From contig NZ_LAQQ01000001.1 of assembly GCF_000971985.1 (NCBI RefSeq), positions 248,001 through 312,000 of the forward strand: 64,000 bases of DNA. Direction: 5' to 3'. The position numbers were made by a program, and so were the translations under genes. Shown piece after piece: positions 35,124 through 45,300 of this stretch; the stretch's first letter is position 1, and each line of letters starts with the position of its first letter. This stretch comes from Paenibacillus dauci (GTDB taxonomy: Bacteria; Bacillota; Bacilli; Paenibacillales; Paenibacillaceae). The notes below the pieces were generated by a model. That model did not search any database, was not told the origin of the DNA, and worked only from the letters and a program-made list of their open reading frames with translations.

Positions 35124-35801
35124 TTATTTTAGGGCTTGAACGAGCAGTGAGGTATAATATCTGCTGCCATCCGGTTTTAAATGGATGCCATCCTTGTAAA
35201 AGAATTGATCTTTACCCTGACTCGCTGCATACCAATCGACTACCTGCACATTTTTGAACTCACTGGCAGTCTGCTCCATCGTGTCATTGACTGTATCCTG
35301 CCATCCTCTGGGAACCCGGGTTGTGACCAGCAGTACCTGCTTGGCATTGGATAGTGTCTGCAGTACACTGCGCAGTTGGTCTTTACTAAAAGGGCCATTC
35401 GTCCCCAATTCAATAATGACCCGATCGCCCAGATTACCCTGGGCTGCCAGTTCGCGAAGAACCTTGCCTGCCTGGGACATTTGTCGTCCTACTTTGCCAT
35501 CCACAGTAATGTCGGGCATCTGCTCTTTGAGATAGGGAGCTACCCCTACAGTAACCGAATCACCGATCATCGTGACTCCCTTGCCTGTTAGCTGACTGGA
35601 GGTAGATGAAGCTCCTCCATGAGCCTCGCCACGCTTCTGAGCAATCGGCTGGACTGAATCGACATGGTATACGGATATGCCCTGCTGACTTTCCCCATCC
35701 TTGGCGGACTGCTTTTGAGCGTACCAATGCACTCCGAACACCCCTGCAGCTACCATAATAATTAGTAAGCCCAACAATCGGTTTCTTTTCTTTTTATTCA
35801 T
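35124..35801 (-). CDS. Membrane-anchored SGNH hydrolase domain protein
   Basis: A 225-residue protein with an N-terminal membrane helix (about 8-26) and an extracellular SGNH domain: block I VTMIGDSVTVGV, LGTNGPFSKDQL and DGIHLKPDGSRYY. The last 160 residues are clearly related to the C-terminal domain of the neighbouring OatA-like protein (shared VDGKVGRQM, LGTNG, DQFFY and DG-HLKP-G-YYASL-type segments). It looks like a duplicated, stand-alone version of that catalytic domain, possibly an O-acetyl transferase or esterase on cell-wall sugars. Confidence 0.85.
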   Translation of the reverse strand: MNKKKRNRLLGLLIIMVAAGVFGVHWYAQKQSAKDGESQQGISVYHVDSVQPIAQKRGEAHGGASSTSSQLTGKGVTMIGDSVTVGVAPYLKEQMPDITVDGKVGRQMSQAGKVLRELAAQGNLGDRVIIELGTNGPFSKDQLRSVLQTLSNAKQVLLVTTRVPRGWQDTVNDTMEQTASEFKNVQVVDWYAASQGKDQFFYKDGIHLKPDGSRYYTSLLVQALK

Positions 35802-35828
35802 AGGTTTATCATCCTTTTCATTCTTGTA

Positions 35829-37661
35829 TTAGTAGGTATGGTTCTGCTGCAGCGTGTCGGCTAACAGAGACGCGTAATATTCTGCGCCCTCCGGCTTGAG
35901 ATGAACGCCATCCTGGTAAAAGAATTGATCCTTATTCGCACTGGCTGTATACCAATCGATTATCTGTACGTTATGAAAATCGTCAGCAACTTTTTGTATA
36001 CTGGCATTGACGCGATCCTGCCAGTCGCGCGGGACTCTGGTATTGACCAGATAGATTCGACGAGTATCCTGCAGTGAAGTCAGCAGTGATCGCAGTTGGG
36101 TCTCGTTAAAGACGCCATTCGTACCCAGCTCGATAATCAGCGTCTGTCCGAGTTTACCCTGGGACTTCAGGCTGTCTATCACGTCATCCACCTGTGTCAT
36201 CTGTCGGCCTACTTTGCCGTCAATAATGATGCCAGGCAGCTTTTTCTCGAGGAAAGGGGCCGCATCGAGAATTACTGAATCTCCAATAGCTGTAATGCCT
36301 TCGCCGCTGCCAGACGAATCCTTTGCAACCGGATCTACTGGCTTTTCTTGATTCGTTGCTTTCGCAGGATCATATTGCAGCGACTGTGGCTGAACAGCTT
36401 CCTGGCTACTTATTGTCGAATCTATGACAGCGATGGCCGAGGAATTGGAATTCCACCCCTGCCAGCCCATGAGCCAGGAAGCCAGAATGACAGTAGTAAT
36501 CATCATGGCAGTGACCAGACTCACCTGACTGCCATAGCCTGATCGGCGGATAGAGTACAGATAGCCCCGCAGCGTTTTGCGGCGAATCGGTTCTTCAATA
36601 TATTTATAGGAAATGGCTGCCATTGCGAGACTAACAGCCAGCTGGAGAATAATACGTGTATAGCTGACATCTTCTGTATTTACTTCGGGACTGGATAGGA
36701 TAATCACCGGATAATGCCAGATGTACAGACTATAAGAACGTTTGCCGATCCAACTGAGCGGACGGCAACCCATAATTCTTTCTAGCCTATTAGCAGGATG
36801 AACGAGCACGGCGATGACAATGGCAGTTAGGATTGAGAGATAAATGAATCCAGTAGGATACAGCGCATCATCATACTCATTGGTCTGGTGAATTTGTATG
36901 AGCAGTAGAACAATCCCTATCACACCAAGGCTATCCAGAACATTCCTGGCTGGCGAAGAAATATGTGAATTCAACTTGCTGCTTGGCCATAGTACAGCGA
37001 GCGCTGCACCAATCAGAATGGCAAATGCCCGGGTATCGGTTCCGTAATAGCCTCTACTGGGATCACTACCGGGTTCATACAGGATAGCCATGGCTACAGC
37101 TGATACAGCGGCACCGATCAGAATGAGCAGTGTCAGTTTGCCGCGTCTTGGTGCCAGAAATATACCAATCAGCAGTACCAGCGGCCAAATAATATAAAAC
37201 TGTTCTTCAATCGCGAGTGACCAGAGATGACCGATCGGCGATGGAGGTCCAAAGCTTTCAAAATAGGAAACATCATGAAAAATCAGATACCAGTTATTGA
37301 TATAGAAAATGGAAGTGAAAAAATCTCCCTTCAAAGATATCAGCCGGGATGGATCGGTAAGGAGCAGCCACATTGCTACTACCATCAGCATACCGAGCAT
37401 GGCTGGCAGTAATCTTCTCATTCGCTTCACCCAGAACTGCGGAAGCGATATTCGGCCAAACGTTTTCCATTCGTACAGAAGCTGGTCTGTAATCAGATAA
37501 CCGGAGATGACGAAGAAAATCTCTACACCGAGCAATCCGCCCTGTGCCCATTTCAAATGAAGGTGATAAGCGATCACGGCAAGGACAGAAATAGCTCTTA
37601 GACCATCCAGTCCAGTCATATAACGTTTCATTGCATGATTCGGATAAAGCTTCCCATTCAT
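35829..37661 (-). CDS. OatA-like O-acyltransferase (acyltransferase 3 plus SGNH domain)
   Basis: A 610-residue protein. Residues about 12-380 are an acyltransferase-3 membrane domain (GLDGLRAISVLAVIAYHL, EIFFVISGYLIT, SLAIEEQFYIIWPLVLL) with about ten or eleven helices. The C-terminal 170 residues form an extracellular SGNH domain (ITAIGDSVILDA, LGTNGVFNE, DGVHLKPEGAEYY). Length and layout match OatA (about 600 residues), which O-acetylates peptidoglycan and gives lysozyme resistance. Other sugar polymers are possible. It is first in an apparent operon with a second SGNH protein and an LCP transferase. Confidence 0.88.
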   Translation of the reverse strand: MNGKLYPNHAMKRYMTGLDGLRAISVLAVIAYHLHLKWAQGGLLGVEIFFVISGYLITDQLLYEWKTFGRISLPQFWVKRMRRLLPAMLGMLMVVAMWLLLTDPSRLISLKGDFFTSIFYINNWYLIFHDVSYFESFGPPSPIGHLWSLAIEEQFYIIWPLVLLIGIFLAPRRGKLTLLILIGAAVSAVAMAILYEPGSDPSRGYYGTDTRAFAILIGAALAVLWPSSKLNSHISSPARNVLDSLGVIGIVLLLIQIHQTNEYDDALYPTGFIYLSILTAIVIAVLVHPANRLERIMGCRPLSWIGKRSYSLYIWHYPVIILSSPEVNTEDVSYTRIILQLAVSLAMAAISYKYIEEPIRRKTLRGYLYSIRRSGYGSQVSLVTAMMITTVILASWLMGWQGWNSNSSAIAVIDSTISSQEAVQPQSLQYDPAKATNQEKPVDPVAKDSSGSGEGITAIGDSVILDAAPFLEKKLPGIIIDGKVGRQMTQVDDVIDSLKSQGKLGQTLIIELGTNGVFNETQLRSLLTSLQDTRRIYLVNTRVPRDWQDRVNASIQKVADDFHNVQIIDWYTASANKDQFFYQDGVHLKPEGAEYYASLLADTLQQNHTY

Positions 37662-37847
37662 TGTAGTTCCTTCCTTGTCTGTGGTGAGCTAATGTTCTTA
37701 CTCTATTCACTATAGGAAATAGATGTCGCAGAAGTTTGACGGACATGTAAACAAGTTGTCACAAGCGTGATATCTTCATGACTGTTATCAGACCCAGTCA
37801 TATTGCTATGCAGCCAACAAAAGTGCGCAAAACAGCGCAAAAAAAAA

Positions 37848-37880
37848 AGCCCTATTCCGGCGAAACGCCGATATAGGGCT
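37848..37880 (-). terminator. Terminator of the two-component/lipoprotein operon
   Basis: AGCCCTAT and CCGGCG arms pair across an AAA loop, followed by a run of ten T on the minus strand. Confidence 0.9.
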
Positions 37881-37922
37881 GAGGCTTATTGTATCTGCTA
37901 GGAACCTCTACCATCCTGTTCC

Positions 37923-39068
37923 TTATTTTAGTTCAATTACAAAAGCTTCTTTGGTCACCGACTCTGTCGATGTGCTCAATGAAGGATCGAACAGCTTTTG
38001 TCCTTGAATTAGCAGACTTTGATTATCCGGACTCCAGTACATGTCATTTAACAGAATTCCATGATACACGGCTTCATTGTACAGTATATTTCTTCCCTGT
38101 AGTTTGCCTACGTAAGTAACCGTCTGCTCGTCATACGTCGTGTAGGCAATATTTTTTCGATCTGGCGAAAATTTAAAGGTGAGTATTTTTTCGAGTAGAA
38201 CCGAGAGTTCACCATTACGCTGATCATACTCGTACAGGGTGCCATCGACTCCAAGAAATACAAACTGATCGTTACTCAGCCAGGTTGTTTGTTCTCCGCC
38301 ACCTACAACGCGTTCGTACTGAATATCTACGCTGCGGCCGGAGACTTTCCCCGCGATCAGGGTGATACGCTGCTGTTCATTTTTCCGGATCGTCTGCAGC
38401 AGCACGCTGCGGCCGTCATTTGAAATCATTACATTTAACAGTGTATCTCCCTGTCTGGATTTTGTGAGCTCGTACTTTTTGGATGTTTGAGTCTTCATAT
38501 CATAAATATATAAATAATCCGGCTGGAGACCGTTTATTCTTTCTACAAGATAGCTGAGATATGCACTATTATTGGACCAGGAAATGTATTGTATATAGCT
38601 GTCCGATGCATTAAAGCTGGCAATTTCCTTTTCTGTACCATCCTGCAGATTGATCAGTTTCAATCTGCTTTTGGTAGTTGTCGAAGAAGTGCTGGAAATA
38701 TATTTCCCATTCGGAGAAAGCGTACTATGAGAATTCACATAAGGCAGTCCTGAAATAAGCTTACTTTGCTCATAGGGACGCACCAGGCGTTTCACATTTC
38801 CCTGATCCAATACACTTATATCCCTGTCAGCTACAACAACTGAATCGGAAGACGACCAGCCAAGCAATCGCACTGTATTTGTCAACGCTTCAGGAAGACG
38901 ATAGATTTTGTGAATCTGAAAAGGTCGGGAACTCTGTTCGACGCTGGTCACCTCGTTACCGCTTGACATGACAAACGTCTCGGTATGAGGTTCTGCACTG
39001 CATGCCGATACACACATCATAAGAATAATCAGTCCGGCAAAAGCTCTAATAGAATTGTATTTCATCAT
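37923..39068 (-). CDS. Lipoprotein with beta-propeller-like repeats
   Basis: A 381-residue protein with a lipoprotein signal (MMKYNSIRAFAGLIILMMCV, lipobox VSAC) and a C-terminal region with repeated WSxD/SPDGK-type blades (TLSPNGKYISS, WSNNSAYLSYL, SPDRKNIAYT, WSPDNQSLLIQG), as in WD40/PD40 sensors. Its ATG overlaps the kinase stop by four bases, so it is made with the kinase and response regulator. It is probably an extracytoplasmic accessory sensor for them. The ligand is unknown. Confidence 0.75.
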   Translation of the reverse strand: MMKYNSIRAFAGLIILMMCVSACSAEPHTETFVMSSGNEVTSVEQSSRPFQIHKIYRLPEALTNTVRLLGWSSSDSVVVADRDISVLDQGNVKRLVRPYEQSKLISGLPYVNSHSTLSPNGKYISSTSSTTTKSRLKLINLQDGTEKEIASFNASDSYIQYISWSNNSAYLSYLVERINGLQPDYLYIYDMKTQTSKKYELTKSRQGDTLLNVMISNDGRSVLLQTIRKNEQQRITLIAGKVSGRSVDIQYERVVGGGEQTTWLSNDQFVFLGVDGTLYEYDQRNGELSVLLEKILTFKFSPDRKNIAYTTYDEQTVTYVGKLQGRNILYNEAVYHGILLNDMYWSPDNQSLLIQGQKLFDPSLSTSTESVTKEAFVIELK

Positions 39069-40528
39069 TTTTTCTCACTTTCCACTATATCCAGGGCGGC
39101 TAATTCCACAGTAACTACCGTATGGTTATGCTCACTGGTAATAAAAATGGAACCTTCACATTCTTCCACGATTGCTTTGACGATGCTTAACCCCAGTCCT
39201 ACACTTCCTTCTTCGGGACTGTTGGGATGTGCCGGATAAAATGGCTGGAACAGTCTCGACAGATGCTCCGTCTCGATTGGATCACTTGGATTGCTGAATA
39301 CAAAGCGAATATTCTCATCTTCCCGCTGTGCCTGAACAGATACGGTGGACAAAGGAAGGCTATACTTGATTGCATTGTCGATCAGATTGATGAATAGCTG
39401 CCTGATCCTGTCACTATGAGCCAGACAGATCAGTCCTTCACCAATATCGTATTGAATAGCCTTCTTGTATCGCCTAGCCCGAATAGTCATAGTTTCACAT
39501 ACATCCTGCAGGATCGTCCCCGCATCTACAGGTTCCAGCTCGTGCTGCATATTACTATTGCGCGAGACTTCGAGGAGCTTGAGTACCATCGTATGCAGAC
39601 GTCTGCTTTCCTCTATGATATGATTCATGCCTTTGTCAAAAAAAGCACGGTCTTTCTCCCCGTTCAGCCGGATCAACTCCGCATAACCGAGAATAGACGT
39701 TAACGGCGTCTTCAGTTCATGGGTAATATTATCGAAAAATCGCTTTTCCTGCTGATGTAGCTCCTTGAGGTGATCCCGATCCTTTTCGATAATATGGATC
39801 TGGTTACTGATTTGACCGATCATGTCGTTGAAGTTCTCAGCCAAATGGCCGATCTCGTCCTTGCGCCGGAAATGCAGGCGTATATCCAGATTGCCGTTTT
39901 TGACCTCGGTCGAAGCGCGGGTTAGCTTGGTCAATGGAATCGTAATATGCCGGGACAAAATATAGGAGAACAGAAATGCAGCTGCAAAAATCGCCAGTGC
40001 AATATAGAGGGTAACCTGCAAAACTTGATTTGTCTGTTCATACAGTGAGCTGAAGTCCCGGTAAAAACGAAGAATTCCTACTTTGGAACCGTCAATAACA
40101 ACCGGATAGGAGAATAACACAGTAGTCTTGCCATTACCGGTTGTAATACTGTAGGCAGTATTGCCACTAACCGCCTGCTGCAGATCGCTCTGCATCTGCG
40201 CAGGAAAACGGGATTCGTCTGACGCATAGAGCAATTTGCCCTCTACGGTGTATACCCCTACGCTGCTATCGGTGGTGTGGTTAAGATCGCTCGCAATCTC
40301 CTGGGCAATCTCTCCAAAGTATAACTCATTGCTGGTGAAATGGTTGATCAGAAAAGCCTGACGGATATAGACATTGCTGTTGCTTTTGAGTCCGTCCAGT
40401 TCGGAGCTGACCAGATTCTGGTTGCTGGTCTGAATAAACTCCTTGACCGTCTGATGAAGCACCACAAACGAAAGCGAGAAAATCAGAAAAAAACCGATTA
40501 GAAACTTGATGCTGATTTTACGTATCAT
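39065..40528 (-). CDS. Sensor histidine kinase
   Basis: A 487-residue membrane kinase. Two helices (about 10-30 and 170-190) bracket an extracytoplasmic sensor of about 140 residues. These are followed by HAMP, a HisKA domain with phospho-His in FFDNITHELKTPLTS, and a HATPase_c with N (LIDNAIKYS), GLGLSIV and related boxes. It follows the response regulator by two bases and overlaps the lipoprotein gene, forming a three-gene signalling operon. The stimulus is unknown; an envelope signal read together with the lipoprotein is likely. Confidence 0.92.
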   Translation of the reverse strand: MIRKISIKFLIGFFLIFSLSFVVLHQTVKEFIQTSNQNLVSSELDGLKSNSNVYIRQAFLINHFTSNELYFGEIAQEIASDLNHTTDSSVGVYTVEGKLLYASDESRFPAQMQSDLQQAVSGNTAYSITTGNGKTTVLFSYPVVIDGSKVGILRFYRDFSSLYEQTNQVLQVTLYIALAIFAAAFLFSYILSRHITIPLTKLTRASTEVKNGNLDIRLHFRRKDEIGHLAENFNDMIGQISNQIHIIEKDRDHLKELHQQEKRFFDNITHELKTPLTSILGYAELIRLNGEKDRAFFDKGMNHIIEESRRLHTMVLKLLEVSRNSNMQHELEPVDAGTILQDVCETMTIRARRYKKAIQYDIGEGLICLAHSDRIRQLFINLIDNAIKYSLPLSTVSVQAQREDENIRFVFSNPSDPIETEHLSRLFQPFYPAHPNSPEEGSVGLGLSIVKAIVEECEGSIFITSEHNHTVVTVELAALDIVESEKK

Positions 40529-40530
40529 GC

Positions 40531-41229
40531 TCAGCCACCCAATTTCTCAAATTTGTATCCTATTCCAAAGACAGTTGTAATCAGCGAGTTGGCATCGAGC
40601 TTTTTGCGCAGCCGCTGGATATGCGTATCTACTGTACGTGTGTCACCCACAAAATGGTAACCCCATACCAGATCAAGCAGCTCTGCACGTGTAAATGTCT
40701 TGCCTGGATGCTTGATCAGCATAAGCAGCAGATCATATTCTTTTGGCGTCAATTCAACAGGTTGTCCTTCCTTTTGCACCAGCCGCTCTGCTTCGACAAT
40801 CTCGATATGCCTGTATTGGATCACAACAGGTTCAGCTTCGACCTGATTAGGGCTGCCCGCCTGCTCGACTCTGCGCAGAATAGTACGAATCCGTGCAACG
40901 ACCTCACGCAAGTCAAATGGCTTGGTAATATAATCGTCTGCTCCAAATTCAAGACCGAGTATTTTATCGGTAATATCGGATTTGGCGGTAATCATCATAA
41001 TGGGCAGATTATAGTTGGCTGTTACTTTTTTGCAAATATCCAGACCGCTCTGGTCAGGCAGCATCCAGTCCAGCAGCAGCAAATCCGGCTGGAAAGACTC
41101 CAGTTCAGCCATTCCTGCTGCTCCACTACCTGCTGTACGGGTCTGGAACCCCTCCATGGATAGTCCATAGGAAAGCAAATCAGCAATCGGTTTATCATCT
41201 TCAATAATCAGAATTTTGGCTTTGTTCAT
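40531..41229 (-). CDS. OmpR/PhoB-family response regulator
   Basis: A 232-residue regulator with receiver domain (IIEDD, phosphoacceptor Asp54 in LLLLDWMLPD, Lys in YITKPF) and a C-terminal winged helix (VELTPKEYDLLLMLIKHPG, RTVDTHIQRLRKKL). It is first in an operon with its kinase and a sensor lipoprotein. The target genes are unknown, though the cell-wall genes downstream are candidates by position only. Confidence 0.93.
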   Translation of the reverse strand: MNKAKILIIEDDKPIADLLSYGLSMEGFQTRTAGSGAAGMAELESFQPDLLLLDWMLPDQSGLDICKKVTANYNLPIMMITAKSDITDKILGLEFGADDYITKPFDLREVVARIRTILRRVEQAGSPNQVEAEPVVIQYRHIEIVEAERLVQKEGQPVELTPKEYDLLLMLIKHPGKTFTRAELLDLVWGYHFVGDTRTVDTHIQRLRKKLDANSLITTVFGIGYKFEKLGG

Positions 41230-41495
41230 CGTAATCCTCGTCTCTGTTTTGAATCATTTTATCTTGTAAGGTACCGTCCATTATATTAACGAGTACTTAA
41301 CCAACAATCAAATATAGATTTGTCACATTTTTGTTACCCAAGGATTCTCCATACAGAATAACAAGCCAAAATTCTCATATAAATCCGCAAGAAAAAAGAA
41401 TTACCCGTTCTTACCACAGCAAATAGGAGCGACTCTTATACAAGCAGCGCTCCTGTTTGACTCTTCATTTTTTCCGATTCACCATATCTCTGTGA

Positions 41496-42359
41496 TCAGG
41501 CTTCCACCCATTTTTTCACTTTTGGAAAAACAGCCAGCGCATTATGGTAAAATACTGCTTCCCAATGTTTCTCGGGAATCAGGTTTTTGATAAATGCGAT
41601 ATAGGCATCCAGCGGTACCAGCGGCCAGTCCGTCCCGAACACAAGCCGATCATACTTCTCCGCGAATACAATCGCACGTCGGAAATGATCCACATAGGTT
41701 TGTTCACCCATCAGACGCTGCACTTTGGCAGTATCTCCTACAATCCAGCCGGATAGATCGGCGTACAGATTTGGATTTTTTTCCAATAGGGCTGCAGTAT
41801 CCATCACCCATGGATCTCCCAGATGACAGAGCATGAAGGTAATATCCCTATGCTTCAGAAAAGTCTCTTCCATCGACAGAGGATGCGAATACTTGAGCAG
41901 TCCGCTATCGGCATAGGTCAATCCGCCGTGAATCACAATAGGCAGTTCATACTGACGAGCGAGTCGATAGACCGGATCATAAATAGCATCGCCTACATTA
42001 TAGTGGTAATAACCTGCATACAGTTTGATACCTACGACTGCATCGGACTGCAGAGATTGTTCCAATGCACCCAGCTGTCCTTCCAGATGCAGGGTCTCTG
42101 GGTTAATACCGACGCACGTAAACAGATTGTCCGGCATTTGGTCATTCAGATCGAGCAGCATCGGATTGGCAGCTGTCTGATCCGGAAATGCACCCGGGTT
42201 CGTCTCCGTCACTCCCATACCGACACCAGCAATCACATTCGACCGGGTGAATTCATCCAGTAGTCCCTTGGTGCTGTAATCGATAGAGGCCAGGTCACGT
42301 GCCGTCTCATGAAAAGACTCAATCTCCGAGAAATGAACATGTGCATCGATAATCTTCAT
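41496..42359 (-). CDS. Amidohydrolase 2 family metal-dependent hydrolase
   Basis: A 287-residue TIM-barrel hydrolase: HVHF metal-binding motif at residues 7-10, VIHGGL, MLCHLGDPW and the C-terminal VFGTDWPLVP with the catalytic Asp. Members hydrolyse or decarboxylate small aromatic or lactone substrates; the substrate here is unknown. It follows the giant GNAT fusion gene by 18 bases and may be co-transcribed with it. The region upstream of the response regulator (41230-41495) holds only a weak hairpin near 41426-41455. Confidence 0.85.
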   Translation of the reverse strand: MKIIDAHVHFSEIESFHETARDLASIDYSTKGLLDEFTRSNVIAGVGMGVTETNPGAFPDQTAANPMLLDLNDQMPDNLFTCVGINPETLHLEGQLGALEQSLQSDAVVGIKLYAGYYHYNVGDAIYDPVYRLARQYELPIVIHGGLTYADSGLLKYSHPLSMEETFLKHRDITFMLCHLGDPWVMDTAALLEKNPNLYADLSGWIVGDTAKVQRLMGEQTYVDHFRRAIVFAEKYDRLVFGTDWPLVPLDAYIAFIKNLIPEKHWEAVFYHNALAVFPKVKKWVEA

Positions 42360-42377
42360 GTTGTACCCCTTTCTAGA

Positions 42378-45300
42378 TCATATATCTGTTTTCGCTGTAT
42401 TCGTGGAAGCGGATGAGTGAACCACTTCACCAAAGCGGATATTGCGAAGATCTGTCAATGCCTCGTCCGGAATAGGTACATCCGAGATGATGTGGAACTG
42501 CGGCCGGTTATCTGTCTGCTGCTGATCATATAGATACATATCGTCAATCGCCATCGCTGCTGCAAAATGTGTATTCAGAAATACTCCGCTGTAAGAAGAT
42601 TCTGGATGTGCAACCCAGGTAAGCTGCTGCTGTCGTTCGGCTGAAGTGTAACGAATGATTTGGCTTGTAGACTGTTCATCGTACTGCACTCTTCCTGCTT
42701 TGTAGGTAACCGATTCACCCGCTTCATTACGAATCTGCGCACGAGTATCCAGCAGATCCTCGCTAGCTTTGTAAAAGTTAAAGCATTGAATAGCCAGTGG
42801 GAACAAGGAAGTACCGGTGCATTTATTGATTCGGGCAAAGGTTGCCAGTACCGGTACACCCGGCTGCGTCACATAATACTGTTCCACCGACAATCCTTTG
42901 AATTTGAGGTTATGCCGAATATGAATAGTAATACGAATACCGGACCACAGATTATCGAACTGATCCCGTACGTCTACGAAATCGACCTGGCGTTCCTCGT
43001 TCTGCAGATTCGCATCCGCCAGTCCCCGCACCTGTAAATGGATACCGCCAAACCATGGGTTCAGCCAAGAACGCGGACCTGGCTTCGGATACGAAGAATC
43101 CAACCATTCCACCCCATGATGCTGCAGCGAGAACAAGGTCGGTGCAAAGGAAGTATTCACCTGAAATTGCAGTACACCGTTATGAACGGTATGAACATCG
43201 CCCTGTTCGGTTTGTACAATACGGGAATCGACCTTGCTTGATGGCAGTACCGGGAACAATGCCCGTGCATATTTAATCTCATACGTATCCATATCCAGAT
43301 GTACATGAACCAGTTCCATTTCCTGACCGGCAGGCAGGGACAGCTGCGTACTGTACTGCTGCACACTCTCTTTAGCCGATACATTCAGCTGTTCTTGTAT
43401 ACTTCCATGGTGAGAAGAGACATAAATATCGCCATCCAGCACCGTGTTTTTATGCTCTACAATGTCCAATTCGGGAGCTTGGGCAGCAAAGGGGTTGCCG
43501 CCATTCAGGAACAGCTCCAGTGACGGCTGTGCAGACAATGTATCCGATGTCCCCTGCTGCTGGGCAAATGTACGAAAATCCTGCCATTTGTTCCATGTAC
43601 CGATAGCTACCTGAAGAGGTGAGGTCTCTACAACAGCTCCAGCTGCATGATGGATAGGATGCTCAATGGCATACTGCCATATTTCGAGCAGTAGTGGAAG
43701 TTCAGCTGGCCAGGTGACGCCCATTGATGATTGCTTGTCCTGAGCGAATATCCAATTTTCCGTGAATTCACTGGTCTCCCAATAGTCAACAGAAGCAGCA
43801 TCCGGACCTTCGGAGGTATGGATATAACGATTACGATAAGGCAAAATGCTATTTTCCAGAGAGAAATCAAAACGTTCTTTTAAAAGTAGCGGTTCTGTAC
43901 GAGCTTCGGCATCTTCCTGCATCTGCACCCGGTGATGGCGACTAATCAGACCATTGCGGTGTACTTTGACTATTGTAGTCAGCAGTAGGGAATAGGAAGT
44001 CAACTCGTACTGCGCTTCCATAATCATCGCATCTTCTTCGCGGAAGGTTACAGACACTGCACGATCTTTATGAAATTCATTGCTATAAGGCAGACCGAAC
44101 TTGGGTGGATATAGTTGCGTCTTTACTTTACTGCCTTCGTACAGATTTAGATTATTGCTCTGTTTGTTCAAGCGTGCACTGTATAGACCGTTACAGATGG
44201 TCCATTCTTCGGAGGTCTCACCGCCAAAAGCATTCGTGGCTCCAGGTAGGATAAGGCTTATGTATTGATCCAGCACTTTGGAATTGGCGGCACGGTTCAT
44301 ATCGTTATATATGGAAATCTGATGATGCCAGATCCCGTAATCCAGCAGAGCTGCCTTTACCTTAGCCGAGCGACGGGAGTTCGCAGGGACATGGATAGCG
44401 ATAGTAGGCTCTTGAAAAGCAAGCAGTTTATTTTCCGGCCACTGCATGTAATAGGTGTAGTCGGTATTCTGTTCATTTTCTACACTGAGCTCCAATTCGA
44501 ATACTTCACCTGTATACAGACTACGATGGGGTGCCTGCAGCTTCAGTCGTACAGGGAAACGTGGCTCTATGCCGAGCTTGAATATAGCTGCCAGACCATT
44601 AATGAGTAATTCGGCTTCTACGACCGGATGAGTCTGAAATGGATTCTGCTCTTCTTCAATCGGTTGAACATGGAAACTGCCTTCGATCGTCTCACGTGAA
44701 GTAACTACGGTAGATGTCTGCAATTCAAAATCAATAGCGGAGTTACCTTTTGCCGTTATTTCTACAGACAATGGCTTGCCGGTCTTGTTCACTACCTCGT
44801 AATGGACAGGGTAGCTGCTGCCAAACGGCAGACGATGTGCTGCAGGAATACAGGCCTGGATCAGATAATCTTCGGTCTCGATCAGACGCAGTCCACGTCC
44901 GGTACGTTCATATTCCATACGCAGATAGGTGTTTTCCTTGCTCCATTCATAGGTGAAATAATCGAATCCGTACTCTTCTCGTCCATCCGGACGTGTATCA
45001 ATCTCGCGAACACTGTCCGCATACCAATCCAGTTGGTCAAAATAATGCTGTACTGCCGGGGTCTGCAGCACCGAAGGAATCAGATTGATCAAATGCGTCG
45101 TATCATCGCGTTTCTCCCAGAAAAATCCCGCTTTCTTGTAGGTCGGTACGGCTTTGACATTCCCTGGCCATGTATACAGATCCAGCCGGGGCCAGCCGAG
45201 TGTAATCGTCTGTTGTACCGCGTGCAGTACGAGTCGTTTGCCTACTTTGCGTCCATGATAATCCGGACGTACATTCAGCAGCGGGATATAGAGTGCGCCG

